A stretch of 64,000 nt of DNA from UBA668 sp038234785 (lineage in GTDB: Bacteria > Actinomycetota > Acidimicrobiia > Acidimicrobiales > Ilumatobacteraceae), in contig JBBQTC010000004.1 in NCBI GenBank assembly GCA_038234785.1, positions 25,769 through 89,768 on the forward strand, in the 5' to 3' direction. A model generated the notes under the pieces. That model did no database searches and had not been told where the DNA came from. It saw only the letters and a list, made by a program, of their open reading frames with translations. Numbering within the stretch: position 1 is the first letter of the stretch; each line of letters starts with the position of its first letter. Positions 8,158 through 17,258 of the stretch are shown here, one piece after another. The position numbers were made by a program, and so were the translations under genes.

Positions 8158-9213
8158 TCAGTTCTCCTCGGTGGGGATACGAAGTGTGAACGTGCTGCCT
8201 TCGCCCTCGCGCGATCGCACCGCCACGTCACCACCATGGTTGGTGGCGATGTGGCGCACGATGGCCAGGCCGAGTCCGGTACCGCCTGTCTCGCGGCTGC
8301 GCGCCCGGTCAACGCGGTAGAACCGCTCGAAGATCCGGTCCAGGTCACGTGCGGGGATGCCCACACCCTCGTCGGCGATGCAGATCTCGATCGAGCCGTT
8401 GCGCATGAGGGCGTTGATCCGAACCACGCCACCGCGATTGCTGTACTTGACCGCGTTGTCGATGAGGTTGCTCACCGCCGACACGAGTTGCAGTCGATTG
8501 CCCCGGACGGTCAGATCGTCGATCTCGGCGACCCGCACGACGACACCGAAGCTTTCTGCGGTCAGTCGGTGGCGGGCCGCTGCCTCGCGCAGCACCGCCT
8601 TGATGCTGACGTCCTCCTGCTCACCCTGTCCGCCCAGTTCGATGCGCGACAACTCCAGCAGATCGTCGATCGTGCCGGCCGCGCGATGCGCCTCTTCGAC
8701 CATTTTCAGCGCCAGCCGCCGGTTCACATCGACGTCGTCGCTGTCCGCCAGCGTCTCGGCGAGCAGTGCCAGCGCACCGACGGGTGTCTTCAGTTCGTGG
8801 CTGATGTTGGACACGAAATCGGTACGCACCGAATCCAACCGCGCACGCTCGCTGAGGTCGTCGATCGCCGCGAGGGCACCGCCGTCGGCCAACGGTGCGG
8901 CACGAACCGACAGCACGCGAGGAGGCGGTCCGAACAGGCCGACACGCTCCTGCGTTTCCTCCCCACGCAGCGCCGCGGCAATGAGTCGATCGACGACCTC
9001 CTTGAGCAACACCTCGGCGTGCCCGCCCACGGCGGCCACCTTGTTGCGCAGGACCACGTTGCCGCGCTGATCGACGAGCACGAGTCCAACCGGTACAGCG
9101 TCCAGCGCCGTGCGCAATCGAGTGCTCTCCTCGGCCGCCGTCTGCCCGACGCGAAGGGCGTCGGCAAGTTCCTGCCGCAGGCGACTCTCGTCGGTGCGGG
9201 AGAATCTGCTCAC
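8158..9213 (-). CDS. senX3: Soluble PhoR/SenX3-like sensor histidine kinase without membrane segments
   Basis: 351 aa. Order: N-terminal coiled region (1-35), a PAS-like domain (about 36-115; VPVGLVLVDQRGNVVL), HisKA with the H-box NISHELKTP near 136-144, then HATPase_c with N-box NLIDNAVKYS, G1 box DEGVGI and G2 box GTGLGLAI. SenX3 and PhoR proteins normally have one or two N-terminal transmembrane helices; this one has none before the PAS domain, so it should be cytosolic and read phosphate state through PhoU/Pst or a ligand inside the cell. Its start overlaps the phoU stop by four bases (ATGA). Confidence 0.92.
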   Translation of the reverse strand: MSRFSRTDESRLRQELADALRVGQTAAEESTRLRTALDAVPVGLVLVDQRGNVVLRNKVAAVGGHAEVLLKEVVDRLIAAALRGEETQERVGLFGPPPRVLSVRAAPLADGGALAAIDDLSERARLDSVRTDFVSNISHELKTPVGALALLAETLADSDDVDVNRRLALKMVEEAHRAAGTIDDLLELSRIELGGQGEQEDVSIKAVLREAAARHRLTAESFGVVVRVAEIDDLTVRGNRLQLVSAVSNLIDNAVKYSNRGGVVRINALMRNGSIEICIADEGVGIPARDLDRIFERFYRVDRARSRETGGTGLGLAIVRHIATNHGGDVAVRSREGEGSTFTLRIPTEEN

Positions 9214-9952
9214 GTCGCCTCGTCCGCTCCAGCTGTCGGCCTCGGGACCTCCAGATCCGCCGGATCGATGACGACCTTCGGACGGTTCGGCTTGGAGTGG
9301 TCCGGCACCTTGCCGGTGACGATGTACAGCACCCGCTCGGCCATGTTCACCGCGTGGTCGCCGATCCGCTCATAGAAGCGGGCGACCATCGCCAGTTGGA
9401 CGGCCACCTGGAGGTCGACGTTGCCGTCCGCCTGGCTCTCGAAGATGGCGCTGATGAACTGCTTGTGGAGTGCGTCGAGATACGCGTCCATGTCGTCGAC
9501 CGCGGCTGCCTTGGCGGCATCGTTCTCCTGGAACGCCTCGATGGCAGCGAGGTACAGCGCTTGGGCCTGCTCGCCCATCCGGCCGATGATGCCGCGAAGC
9601 TTCGGGTCCAGATCGTGGCCGTAGATGCGCCGAGCCGCCTTGCAGATGTTGCAGACGAGGTCGCCACTGCGTTCGATCTCGGCGATCATCTTCAGCAGCG
9701 CAAGCACCTGGCGGAGTTCGCTCGCCACCGGAGCCTGCAGGGCGAGGATCTGGATGCAGTGCTCTTCGACCTCGACCGCGAGCGCGTCGATCTCGGCGTC
9801 GCCGCGGATGATGTACTCGGCGCCCTCGAGGTCGCCGTCGAGCAACACCGACGTCGCCCGCGGCACGAGCTCGGCGACGCGAGCGGCGAGCAGCGCCAGC
9901 TCGTTGCGGGCCTGCTCGAGACTCTGGTGGTACTTGGTGCGGAGCTCGTCCA

Positions 9953-9953
<1 letters not shown>
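9210..9953 (-). CDS. phoU: Phosphate signalling protein PhoU
   Basis: 247 aa, ATG at 9953 sharing one base with the pstB stop (TGATG). Two PhoU three-helix repeats are present, each with the family's metal-site pattern (E+SGD and ERIGDHAVN): EIERSGDLVCNIC near residue 85 and ARFYERIGDHAVNMAERV near 195. PhoU connects the Pst transporter to the PhoR/SenX3 kinase and keeps the kinase off when phosphate is plentiful. It is followed directly by the kinase and the regulator. A longer frame further upstream is only an antisense reading of pstB. Confidence 0.95.
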
Positions 9954-10792
<839 letters not shown>

Positions 10793-10824
10793 GGTGACCT
10801 CCTGGATGGGGAAACGGCTGAGGC

Positions 10825-11730
10825 TCATCCTCGCCGCCGCTGGAATCGGTTGGCCACCATACGGGCGACCACGGTGAAGATGAAGGTGATGGCGACGAGG
10901 GTGAGGGCGGCCCCCCATCCTCGCTCCTGCGGGCCAGGGAGCACCTGGGTGGCGTTGCGGAAGATCTGGTACGAGAGCGTGGTGTTCGGCCCGGAGAGCA
11001 CGTTCCAGTTGGACTTGGACACGATGCCGATGGTGAACAGCAATGGTGCAGTCTCACCCGCGGCACGAGCGACGGCAAGCAGACTGCCGCTCACGACGCC
11101 CGGGAGGGCGGTCGGGAGGACGACCGTTGCAATGGTTCGACCCTTGCGAGTACCGAGCGCGTAGCTGGCCTCACGGAGGTGATCCGGGACCAGGCGCAGC
11201 ATCTCCTCGGTCGAACGGATCACGACCGGCAGCATCAAGCAGGCCAACGCCAGCGCGCCGCCGAGACCGGAGAGGCCGAAGCGCAGCGTGAAGATCACGT
11301 AGACGAACAGACCCATGACGATGGACGGGACACCGGTCATCACGATCGCGAGGAAGCGAACGACCCGCGCCGTGCGCGACTGCTTGCCGTACTCGTTGAG
11401 GTAGATGGCACCGAGGATGCCCAAGGGAATCGCCAACGCCGACGCGGCAGCGGTGATGACGACGGTGCCGACCACGGCCGGCGCCATGCCGGGACCCTTC
11501 TGACGGGTCCGGATGGGGATGTCCTCGGTGAACCACTTGGGGAAGTCGCGGAACACGACGCCGGCGCCCTTGGCCAGGACGGTTCCGATCACCAGCACCA
11601 ACGGCACCAGGATGATCAGGAACGACAGGAACATCAGCGCCACCATGATCAGGCTCTTGGTGGACCGCCAGGTGCGCTTGGTCTCCAGTTGCGGCCGCTC
11701 GGTGGGCGTGTCGACGATCGTTGCGCTCAC
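10825..11730 (-). CDS. pstA: Phosphate ABC transporter permease PstA
   Basis: 301 aa with six predicted membrane helices. The permease coupling (EAA) loop is near residues 195-215 (REASYALGTRKGRTIATVVLPTALPGVVSG), followed by the PstA-typical ARAAGETAPLLFT. The start overlaps the pstC stop by four bases (ATGA at 11727-11730), so PstC and PstA are made together as the transmembrane heterodimer. Confidence 0.96.
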   Translation of the reverse strand: MSATIVDTPTERPQLETKRTWRSTKSLIMVALMFLSFLIILVPLVLVIGTVLAKGAGVVFRDFPKWFTEDIPIRTRQKGPGMAPAVVGTVVITAAASALAIPLGILGAIYLNEYGKQSRTARVVRFLAIVMTGVPSIVMGLFVYVIFTLRFGLSGLGGALALACLMLPVVIRSTEEMLRLVPDHLREASYALGTRKGRTIATVVLPTALPGVVSGSLLAVARAAGETAPLLFTIGIVSKSNWNVLSGPNTTLSYQIFRNATQVLPGPQERGWGAALTLVAITFIFTVVARMVANRFQRRRG

Positions 11731-12719
11731 AGCGTGCCCCGCGTCTTCTTCATCGATCGGTTGACGACGCTCGTCGCGACCATGTTGACCACGATGGTCA
11801 TCACGAACAACGTCATGGCCATCGCGATGAGCGCCGACTTCTTCAGCGCATCGGCCTCACCCCACTCGGCCGTGATGGCGGCCGGCATGGAGTTGCCCGA
11901 GGTGAGTGCATTCAGCGTGATCTGTCCGGTGGCGCTGCCGATGACGAGCGCAACGGCGATGGTCTCGCCCATCGCTCGACCGAGGCCGAGCATCACCGCG
12001 CCCACCAAACCGCCCTTTGAGTGGGGAAGCACGGCGCCGCTGATCATCTCCCACCGGGTCGCACCCAGTGCGAGCGCCGCCTCCTTCTCGAACTGCGGCG
12101 TGGTCTCGACCACCTCGCGGGCGAGCGACACGATGATCGGGGTGATCATGACGGCGAGGATGATGCCGGCCGTGAAGAACGATCGACCCTGCGGGTTCGG
12201 GCCGAAGATCGTCCCGAGAATCGGCCATCCGTCGAACCTCCGCGACAGCCAACCGTACAAACCGACGATGTTGGGCGCCAGCACGAGGATGCCCCACAGA
12301 CCGAAGACGACCGACGGCACCACGGCCAGCAGGTCGATCACGTAGATCATCGCCCGCTTGAGCCATCGAGGCGCCACCTCGGTGATGTAGAGCGCGATCC
12401 CGAGGCTCACGGGAACGGCGAGGAGCAGCGCGATCACCGAGGTGTAGACGGTGCCCCAGATGAACGAGAGGATTCCGTAGAACTGCTCGGGCGGGTTCCA
12501 CCTTCGGCTCGTGAAGAAGTCGAGGCCCATGTGACGCAGCGCCTCGGTGCTGCGACTCGCCATCGTGTAGGTGATCAGGCCGAGCACGACGAGCACCATC
12601 GTCGCGGCGGCGTATGCAAGACCCTTGAACGAGCGGTCAGCGGCACCGCCCGAGCCCTCGAGCGCGTGGCTCAGGTCGGTATCGGGTTCGGTTGGTGGGG
12701 TCGTCATCTCGAGCGTCAT
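11727..12719 (-). CDS. pstC: Phosphate ABC transporter permease PstC
   Basis: 330 aa. A hydrophilic N-terminal tail of about 30 residues precedes six predicted helices. The PstC hallmarks are LPSVVFGLWG-like text (VPSVVFGLWGILVL), the coupling loop EKEAALALGATRWEMISGAVLPHSKGGLVGAVMLGLGRAMGET and ALVIGS. It forms the channel with PstA. It is separated from pstS by 84 bp that hold a strong hairpin. Confidence 0.96.
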   Translation of the reverse strand: MTLEMTTPPTEPDTDLSHALEGSGGAADRSFKGLAYAAATMVLVVLGLITYTMASRSTEALRHMGLDFFTSRRWNPPEQFYGILSFIWGTVYTSVIALLLAVPVSLGIALYITEVAPRWLKRAMIYVIDLLAVVPSVVFGLWGILVLAPNIVGLYGWLSRRFDGWPILGTIFGPNPQGRSFFTAGIILAVMITPIIVSLAREVVETTPQFEKEAALALGATRWEMISGAVLPHSKGGLVGAVMLGLGRAMGETIAVALVIGSATGQITLNALTSGNSMPAAITAEWGEADALKKSALIAMAMTLFVMTIVVNMVATSVVNRSMKKTRGTL

Positions 12720-12741
12720 GGGGAGGGCACCCGCGGCAACA

Positions 12742-12789
12742 GTACTGCCCAGGTGGCCGGCGAGTTCACGCCGACCACCCGGTCAGTAC
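12742..12789 (-). other. Stable intercistronic hairpin between pstS and pstC
   Basis: Nested inverted repeats: GTACTG (12742-12747) with CAGTAC (12784-12789), GGTGG (12752-12756) with CCACC (12775-12779), and CGGCG (12758-12762) with CGCCG (12769-12773), loop of 6 nt. No T run follows, so it is more likely a 3' stabiliser or partial attenuator of the pstS message than a full terminator. It would allow more binding protein than permease. Confidence 0.6.
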
Positions 12790-12803
12790 TTCGGGGGATG
12801 TGG

Positions 12804-13946
12804 TCAGCCGATCTCGAGCGTGTCGAGCTGGGCGAGCGCCTTGGTGGCCAGTTCAGCCGGCAGCGGTGCGTAGTTGACGTCACCGGCGATGGCCTGTCCA
12901 TCGGTGAGGATGTAGTTCAGGAACGCCTTGATGGCATCGCCCTTGGCGGCATCCGGCTGGACCTTGTAGATGATGATCCAGGTCGGCGAGGTGATCGGGT
13001 AGGCGGCTTCACCGTCGGCCCACAGCGGGCTGTAGGTGAGGTCGTCGTTGATCGTCGCGCCGCCGGCGGCGGCCGAGGCACCGTCGAGCGTGGGCTCGAC
13101 GAACTTGCCGGCCTTGTTCTGCACGGCTGCGGTCGACAGACCAGCGTCAGTGGCGTCGGAGAGATCGACGTACCCGATGGCACCGTTGGTGGAGCTGATG
13201 ATCTGTGCCACGCCACCGTTGCCTTCACCGGCCTGGGTGTCGGCAGGCCACTCGACCGTGCTGTCGGTGCCGAGCTTCCACTCGCCGGTCGCACTCGCGC
13301 CGACCGACAGTTCGAGAAACTTGGTGAAGTTGCCGGTGGTGCCGCTGGAGTCGCTGCGGTGGGCAACGGTGATCGACTGGTCGGGCAGCGTCGCGTCGGG
13401 GTTGTCGGCTGCGATGGCCGGATCGTTCCAGTTGGTGATCTCGCGCTGGAAGATCATGGCGATGGTTGCCGGGCTCAACTGCAGTGCATCGACACCGCTG
13501 AGGTTGTAGGCAACGGTGATCGGGGCGACCACGGTCGGGAAGTAGAGGACGTCGCCGCCCTTGTAGCCGGCCTTGTCGGCATCCTTGATCAGCGAGTCGG
13601 TACCCGCCCAGTCGACGATCTGGTCGGCGAGGTCCTGCTTGCCCTTGCCCGAGCCGCCGCCGGCGTAGTTGATCGTGACGCCGGAGTTGTCGGCGGTGAA
13701 GGCTGCGATCGCCTCCTCGTTGAAGGTCTTCTGGAAGGTGGAGCCGGAGCCGTTCAGTTCGGCTTCGAGCTTCATGGCCTCCGTGGTGGGGACAGTGGTG
13801 TCGGGCACCATGGCGGTGGCGTCGGTCCCCGCTGTGGTGGTGGGGGCATCGGTGGTGCTCGACGACGAGTCGCTACCGCACGCGGCGGCGACGAGGGTCA
13901 TGGAGACGAGACCGGCGAGTACGAGTCGCCGTTTGCTGTTGTTCAC
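12804..13946 (-). CDS. pstS: Phosphate-binding lipoprotein PstS
   Basis: 380 aa, GTG start with AGGAG upstream. Signal peptide with lipobox LVAAAC; Cys23 is the expected lipidation site, followed by a Ser/Thr-rich linker to about residue 60. The mature part has the PstS phosphate-site segments GSGSTFQKTF (residues 70-79), HRSDSSGTTGNFTKFL and GNGGVAQIISSTNGAIGYVD. It captures phosphate outside the membrane and hands it to PstC/PstA. It is the first gene of the seven-gene pst-regulator operon; a candidate PHO box lies 76 bp upstream. Confidence 0.96.
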   Translation of the reverse strand: MNNSKRRLVLAGLVSMTLVAAACGSDSSSSTTDAPTTTAGTDATAMVPDTTVPTTEAMKLEAELNGSGSTFQKTFNEEAIAAFTADNSGVTINYAGGGSGKGKQDLADQIVDWAGTDSLIKDADKAGYKGGDVLYFPTVVAPITVAYNLSGVDALQLSPATIAMIFQREITNWNDPAIAADNPDATLPDQSITVAHRSDSSGTTGNFTKFLELSVGASATGEWKLGTDSTVEWPADTQAGEGNGGVAQIISSTNGAIGYVDLSDATDAGLSTAAVQNKAGKFVEPTLDGASAAAGGATINDDLTYSPLWADGEAAYPITSPTWIIIYKVQPDAAKGDAIKAFLNYILTDGQAIAGDVNYAPLPAELATKALAQLDTLEIG

Positions 13947-14021
13947 GATTTTGGCTCCTGTTGGGACGTGGATGTATCAACAGGCGGCACGGTAGAGAAC
14001 CCAGATGACCCGAAAGCCGAG

Positions 14022-14054
14022 CAGGAGTGAACGGACGATGAACGAACGGCCAAC
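14022..14054 (-). promoter_or_regulatory. Candidate PHO box upstream of pstS (11-nt direct repeats)
   Basis: Read on the minus strand, three consecutive 11-nt units begin with GTT: GTTGGCCGTTC, GTTCATCGTCC and GTTCACTCCTG. The last two share GTTCA at an exact 11-nt spacing, matching the direct-repeat-unit architecture of Streptomyces PhoP boxes (units starting G-T/G-TCA). The block ends 76 bp before the pstS start; a TTGATACAT stretch at about 13972-13980 could be part of the -10. The predicted binder is the regulator encoded at 7438-8154. Confidence 0.6.
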
Positions 14055-14064
14055 AGCCGACGAA

Positions 14065-16110
14065 TCAGGCTCGTTGCCGTTCGTTCACCCACCGATGGAA
14101 GCGCTCCTGGGCGTCGCCACGTCCGAACTCGGCAGGGCCGCGGCGGTGCCACACACCATCGGCATCGAGCTCGTGGCGGACGATGTCGTCAGCCATGTCG
14201 AACTCGATCACCTGGTCCAACCAGGCGCGATGCTTCGGATGCACCACCGGCACGAGCACCTCGATGCGGCGATCGAGGTTGCGCTCCATCCAGTCGGCGC
14301 TGCCGATCAGGAACAGGGGGGCATCGTCCTCCCCGTGCTCGAAGCGAACGATGCGTGAATGCTCGAGATACCGGCCAAGGATGCTGCGGACCTTCACGTT
14401 CTCGCTGAGTCCCGGCACACCGGGGCGCAGACAGCAGATGCCCCGGGTGATGAGGTCGATGCGGACACCCGCCTGGCTCGCCCGGTACAGCGCCTCGACC
14501 ATGTCGGCGTCGGCGAGCGAGTTGAGCTTGGCGGTGATGTGACCGTCGGCGCCGAAGGTCATCTCGTGCTCGATCAGGTCGACGAGTTGGGTACGCAGCT
14601 CGCGTGGCGCGACCAGCAGCGACTGGAACTCGACAGCCCGGCTGTAGCCGGTGAGATGGTTGAACAACTGGGTGACGTCGGCACCCACCTCGGGATCGCA
14701 GGTGAGGAACCCGACGTCCTCGTAGAGGCGGGCCGTCTTGGAGTTGTAGTTCCCGGTCCCGATGTGGCAGTAGCGACGCAACCCGTCCTCGTCCTGGCGG
14801 ACCACCAGCACGCACTTGGCGTGGATCTTGAGACCGACCAGCCCGTAGACCACGTGGACGCCTGCCCGCTCGAGCATTCGTGCCCAGCCCACGTTGGTGG
14901 CCTCGTCGAAGCGAGCCTTGAGCTCCACGAGCACCGCGACCTGCACGCCGCGCTCGGCAGCGCGGATCAGGCTGCGAACGATCGCACTGTCGCCGCCGGC
15001 GCGGTACATCGTCATCTTGATGCTCTGCACCCGTTGGTCGTCGGCCGCCTGGGAGATGAAGTTCTCCACGCTGCTGGCGAAGCTCTCGTACGGGTGGTGG
15101 ACCATCAACGCTCGCTCGCGGATCACCGAGAAGATGCTGCGGTCCTGGGCCTCGGCCCGATGGATGCGGCCGGCGGTGACGGGCGGCCACGGCGGGTCCT
15201 TGAGATCGGGCAAGTCCAGCCCGAGCAGTTGGAACATGCAGGTGAGGTCCAGCGGACCGCGGTGCTGCGACACGTCGGTCTCGTCGACATCGAGCTCGCG
15301 AACGAGGAGTTCGAGCATCTCGGGACTGATGCCTTGCTGCACCTCGAGGCGTACGGCCCGACCGAATCGACGGCGGCGCAGTTCGAGTTCGACCGCGGCC
15401 AACAGGTCGTCGGCCTCCTCGTCCTCCAGTGTCAGGTCGGCGTTCCGAGTGACGCGGAAGAACGCATGCTCCTCGACCACCATCCCCACGAACAACTGGT
15501 GCAACTGGGCGGCGATGATCTGCTCGACCGGGACGAACCGTCGGCCGTCGGGCAACGCGACGAGCCGCGGGAACACGTTGGGCACCTTCACTCTCGCGAA
15601 TCGTCGCTCGCCTGTGTCGGGGTCGCTGACCATCGCAGCCAGGTTGAGCGCCAGGTTCGAGATGTACGGGAAGGGGTGTGCCGGATCGACCGCAAGAGGG
15701 GTGAGGACCGGGAACACCCGTTGCTCGAAGAACGCCACCAGGTACAGGTGATCGTGGGTGGAGAGGTCGGCCCAGTCCACGACATGGACTCCCCGGTCGG
15801 CCAGCTTGGGCATGATGTCGTCGAGCGCCATCGCTTCCTGCTCACGGACGAACGTGGCCACCATTGCGCCGATCGCGTCGAGTTGCGCCTGCGGTGAGAG
15901 CCCGTCGGGCGCCTGGGTGCTGAGCCCGGCGGCGACCTGGTCCTTGAGCGCCGCCACACGCACCTGGAAGAACTCGTCGAGGTTCGCCGAGGTGATCGCG
16001 CAGAACTTGAGCCGTTCGAGGAGCGGGATGCCACCCTCCTGCGCGAGTGACAACACCCGACGATTGAACGCAAGCCAACTCAGCTCACGGTTCAGCAATC
16101 GTTCGGACAT
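14065..16110 (-). CDS. ppk: Polyphosphate kinase 1
   Basis: 681 aa, normal PPK1 length. N-terminal domain begins RELSWLAFNRRVLSLA; the catalytic His region is HIGTGNYNSKTARLYEDVG (near residue 450) and the second phosphohistidine-domain segment is ICCLRPGVPGLSENV followed by GRYLEHSRI. PPK1 polymerises the gamma-phosphate of ATP into polyphosphate, reversibly, at the inner membrane. It lies just upstream of the pst operon in the same direction (118 bp gap with the PHO-box candidate), so phosphate uptake and storage are grouped. The unknown 87-aa gene ends 26 bp upstream and may share its transcript. Confidence 0.96.
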   Translation of the reverse strand: MSERLLNRELSWLAFNRRVLSLAQEGGIPLLERLKFCAITSANLDEFFQVRVAALKDQVAAGLSTQAPDGLSPQAQLDAIGAMVATFVREQEAMALDDIMPKLADRGVHVVDWADLSTHDHLYLVAFFEQRVFPVLTPLAVDPAHPFPYISNLALNLAAMVSDPDTGERRFARVKVPNVFPRLVALPDGRRFVPVEQIIAAQLHQLFVGMVVEEHAFFRVTRNADLTLEDEEADDLLAAVELELRRRRFGRAVRLEVQQGISPEMLELLVRELDVDETDVSQHRGPLDLTCMFQLLGLDLPDLKDPPWPPVTAGRIHRAEAQDRSIFSVIRERALMVHHPYESFASSVENFISQAADDQRVQSIKMTMYRAGGDSAIVRSLIRAAERGVQVAVLVELKARFDEATNVGWARMLERAGVHVVYGLVGLKIHAKCVLVVRQDEDGLRRYCHIGTGNYNSKTARLYEDVGFLTCDPEVGADVTQLFNHLTGYSRAVEFQSLLVAPRELRTQLVDLIEHEMTFGADGHITAKLNSLADADMVEALYRASQAGVRIDLITRGICCLRPGVPGLSENVKVRSILGRYLEHSRIVRFEHGEDDAPLFLIGSADWMERNLDRRIEVLVPVVHPKHRAWLDQVIEFDMADDIVRHELDADGVWHRRGPAEFGRGDAQERFHRWVNERQRA

Positions 16111-16136
16111 CGCAACGACATTATCGAGCGGGCGGA

Positions 16137-16400
16137 TCAGCCTTCGGCCTCAGGGATTCCGAGGTCCCACTCCAGGGTGATGCGCTCGCGCTCGGCGTCG
16201 CGCAGGATGCGCTCGCGGTTGCGGCGGAACTGGGGGTCATCGCGGGGCAGCAGCACCAGTCGGGCCAGCACTCGAGCGCGGAAGTCCTCGAGAATGGAGC
16301 GGTCGCCGTAGTCCCCGTAGACCTCCCAGTGGGGGGACACCGGTCCGAGATACACGATGCGTGCGTGGGCCCGCGGCGGCTCGATAACGATGTCGGTCAT
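16137..16400 (-). CDS. Conserved-looking small protein upstream of ppk
   Basis: 87 aa from the ATG at 16400, with CAGGAG 9 nt upstream; the longer frame to 16754 is antisense to the Wbl gene and was trimmed. The sequence starts MTDIVIEPPRAHARIVYLGP, has an aromatic stretch HWEVYGDYGDRS and a highly charged C-terminal helix with RRNRERILRDAERERI. No signal peptide or membrane helix. I do not recognise the family. Its position, 26 bp before ppk on the same strand, suggests co-expression with polyphosphate metabolism. Confidence 0.65.
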   Translation of the reverse strand: MTDIVIEPPRAHARIVYLGPVSPHWEVYGDYGDRSILEDFRARVLARLVLLPRDDPQFRRNRERILRDAERERITLEWDLGIPEAEG

Positions 16401-16692
16401 GTTGAAGTCTCCTGCCGGTTCGGCTCGCCCGTTGGTGCGGCGAGACGGCCCACGGAGTCTAGCGGGGGGTCCGCCCCGAACCGGAGGGTCCCTGCACAGA
16501 GCGATTTTTCGCCGCGCGCGCGGGAATTTCTGACGACTCGTGGTAGACCATTTCAAGTTCGGGAACCAATACCCATCGAGCAACGTCTGTTCTCTCAGCG
16601 GTGTGGCGGTTCGTCGAACTCCTTCGGGCTCGTGCGGGCGCACACCCCCAGGCTGCGATTCCCCCATCGCGGCACACAAGGAGACGCACCAC
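16401..16692. other. Divergent intergenic region (87-aa gene / Wbl gene)
   Basis: 292 bp without a gene. It holds the start signals for the minus-strand 87-aa gene (TAGACT at about 16454-16459 read on the minus strand could be a -10) and for the plus-strand Wbl gene (GGAG at 16680-16683). An alternating CG run lies near 16510-16522. No clear operator was seen. Confidence 0.5.
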
Positions 16693-16959
16693 ATGTACAC
16701 GAACACCTCTGTCCCTGACAGCGATTCCGCCACGGCGTGGATGGCCGATGGCAACTGCCGGAACTATCCGCCGGCGGTGTTCTTCCCCAGCGATGGCGTC
16801 GGCGTGGACCGTGCGCGCAAGATCTGCAACGCCGATTGCCCCGTCGCCGCGCAGTGCCTGGAGTACGCCCTCGAGCACCGCATCGAGCACGGCGTATGGG
16901 GCGGATGCAGCGAGCGCGAGCGTCGCCGCATCCTGAAGCGTCGCAAAGTCACGACCTGA
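16693..16959 (+). CDS. WhiB-like (Wbl) iron-sulfur transcription factor with CxxxC spacing
   Basis: 88 aa from the ATG at 16693 with AAGGAG 9 nt upstream. The four cluster cysteines are Cys22, Cys45, Cys49 and Cys55, so the middle pair is CxxxC rather than the usual CxxC. The Wbl turn GVWGG (67-71) and the basic tail ERERRRILKRRK (about 74-85) follow. Wbl proteins bind a [4Fe-4S] cluster and usually act by docking on region 4 of the primary sigma factor. It converges with tatA. Confidence 0.92.
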   Translation: MYTNTSVPDSDSATAWMADGNCRNYPPAVFFPSDGVGVDRARKICNADCPVAAQCLEYALEHRIEHGVWGGCSERERRRILKRRKVTT

Positions 16960-17002
16960 CGCGGGACCTGACCCACGACACGGCCTGAGACGCGTCAGTC
17001 GT
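16951..17002. terminator. Long imperfect hairpin between convergent Wbl and tatA genes
   Basis: ACGAC-c-TGACGCG (16951-16963) pairs with CGCGTCAGTCGT (16991-17002), twelve base pairs with a single bulged C and a loop of 27 nt. Both stop codons lie in the structure. No T tract is present on either side. It could serve both convergent transcripts. Confidence 0.45.
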
Positions 17003-17186
17003 CGTTCTTGGACTCGGCCGACTTGGCCGCTTCCTTCTGCCCGTCGGACAGGCCGTCCTTGAATTCCTTCTGGGCCTTGCCGATGTTCTTGGCCAGCTTG
17101 GGCAGTTGCGCCCCGCCGAACAGCAACAACACGACGAGCAGGACGATGCCGATCTCGGCAGGTGAGTCGAACAATCCAGCGATCAT
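16995..17186 (-). CDS. tatA: Sec-independent translocase subunit TatA
   Basis: 63 aa from the ATG at 17186 (a GTG at 17195 would add three residues). N-terminal transmembrane helix EIGIVLLVVLLLFGGAQLPKLA with the TatA/B hinge FGG..LP, then the amphipathic helix KNIGKAQKEFKDGL and a charged acidic tail. It oligomerises to form the twin-arginine pathway pore. No tatC is nearby. Possible substrates in this window include the twin-arginine-like binding protein at 49690-51345. Confidence 0.93.
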   Translation of the reverse strand: MIAGLFDSPAEIGIVLLVVLLLFGGAQLPKLAKNIGKAQKEFKDGLSDGQKEAAKSAESKNDD

Positions 17187-17258
17187 GGGCGTCACACTAT
17201 CCCTGTCTCGTGGAGAATGCCCGCCACGTCGGCACGATTGCCGGTCACGGCCCGAAGG

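Noticed and set aside
14083..14090. GTTCACCC, an exact match to one PHO-box unit
   Set aside because: It is inside the last codons of ppk (encoding WVNER on the minus strand), without a second unit at 11 nt spacing; the block at 14022-14054 is better placed.
16506..16524. Alternating CG tract near the Wbl gene as a Z-DNA element or repeat
   Set aside because: Only about seven CG steps; not exceptional at this base composition and not repeated elsewhere in the window.
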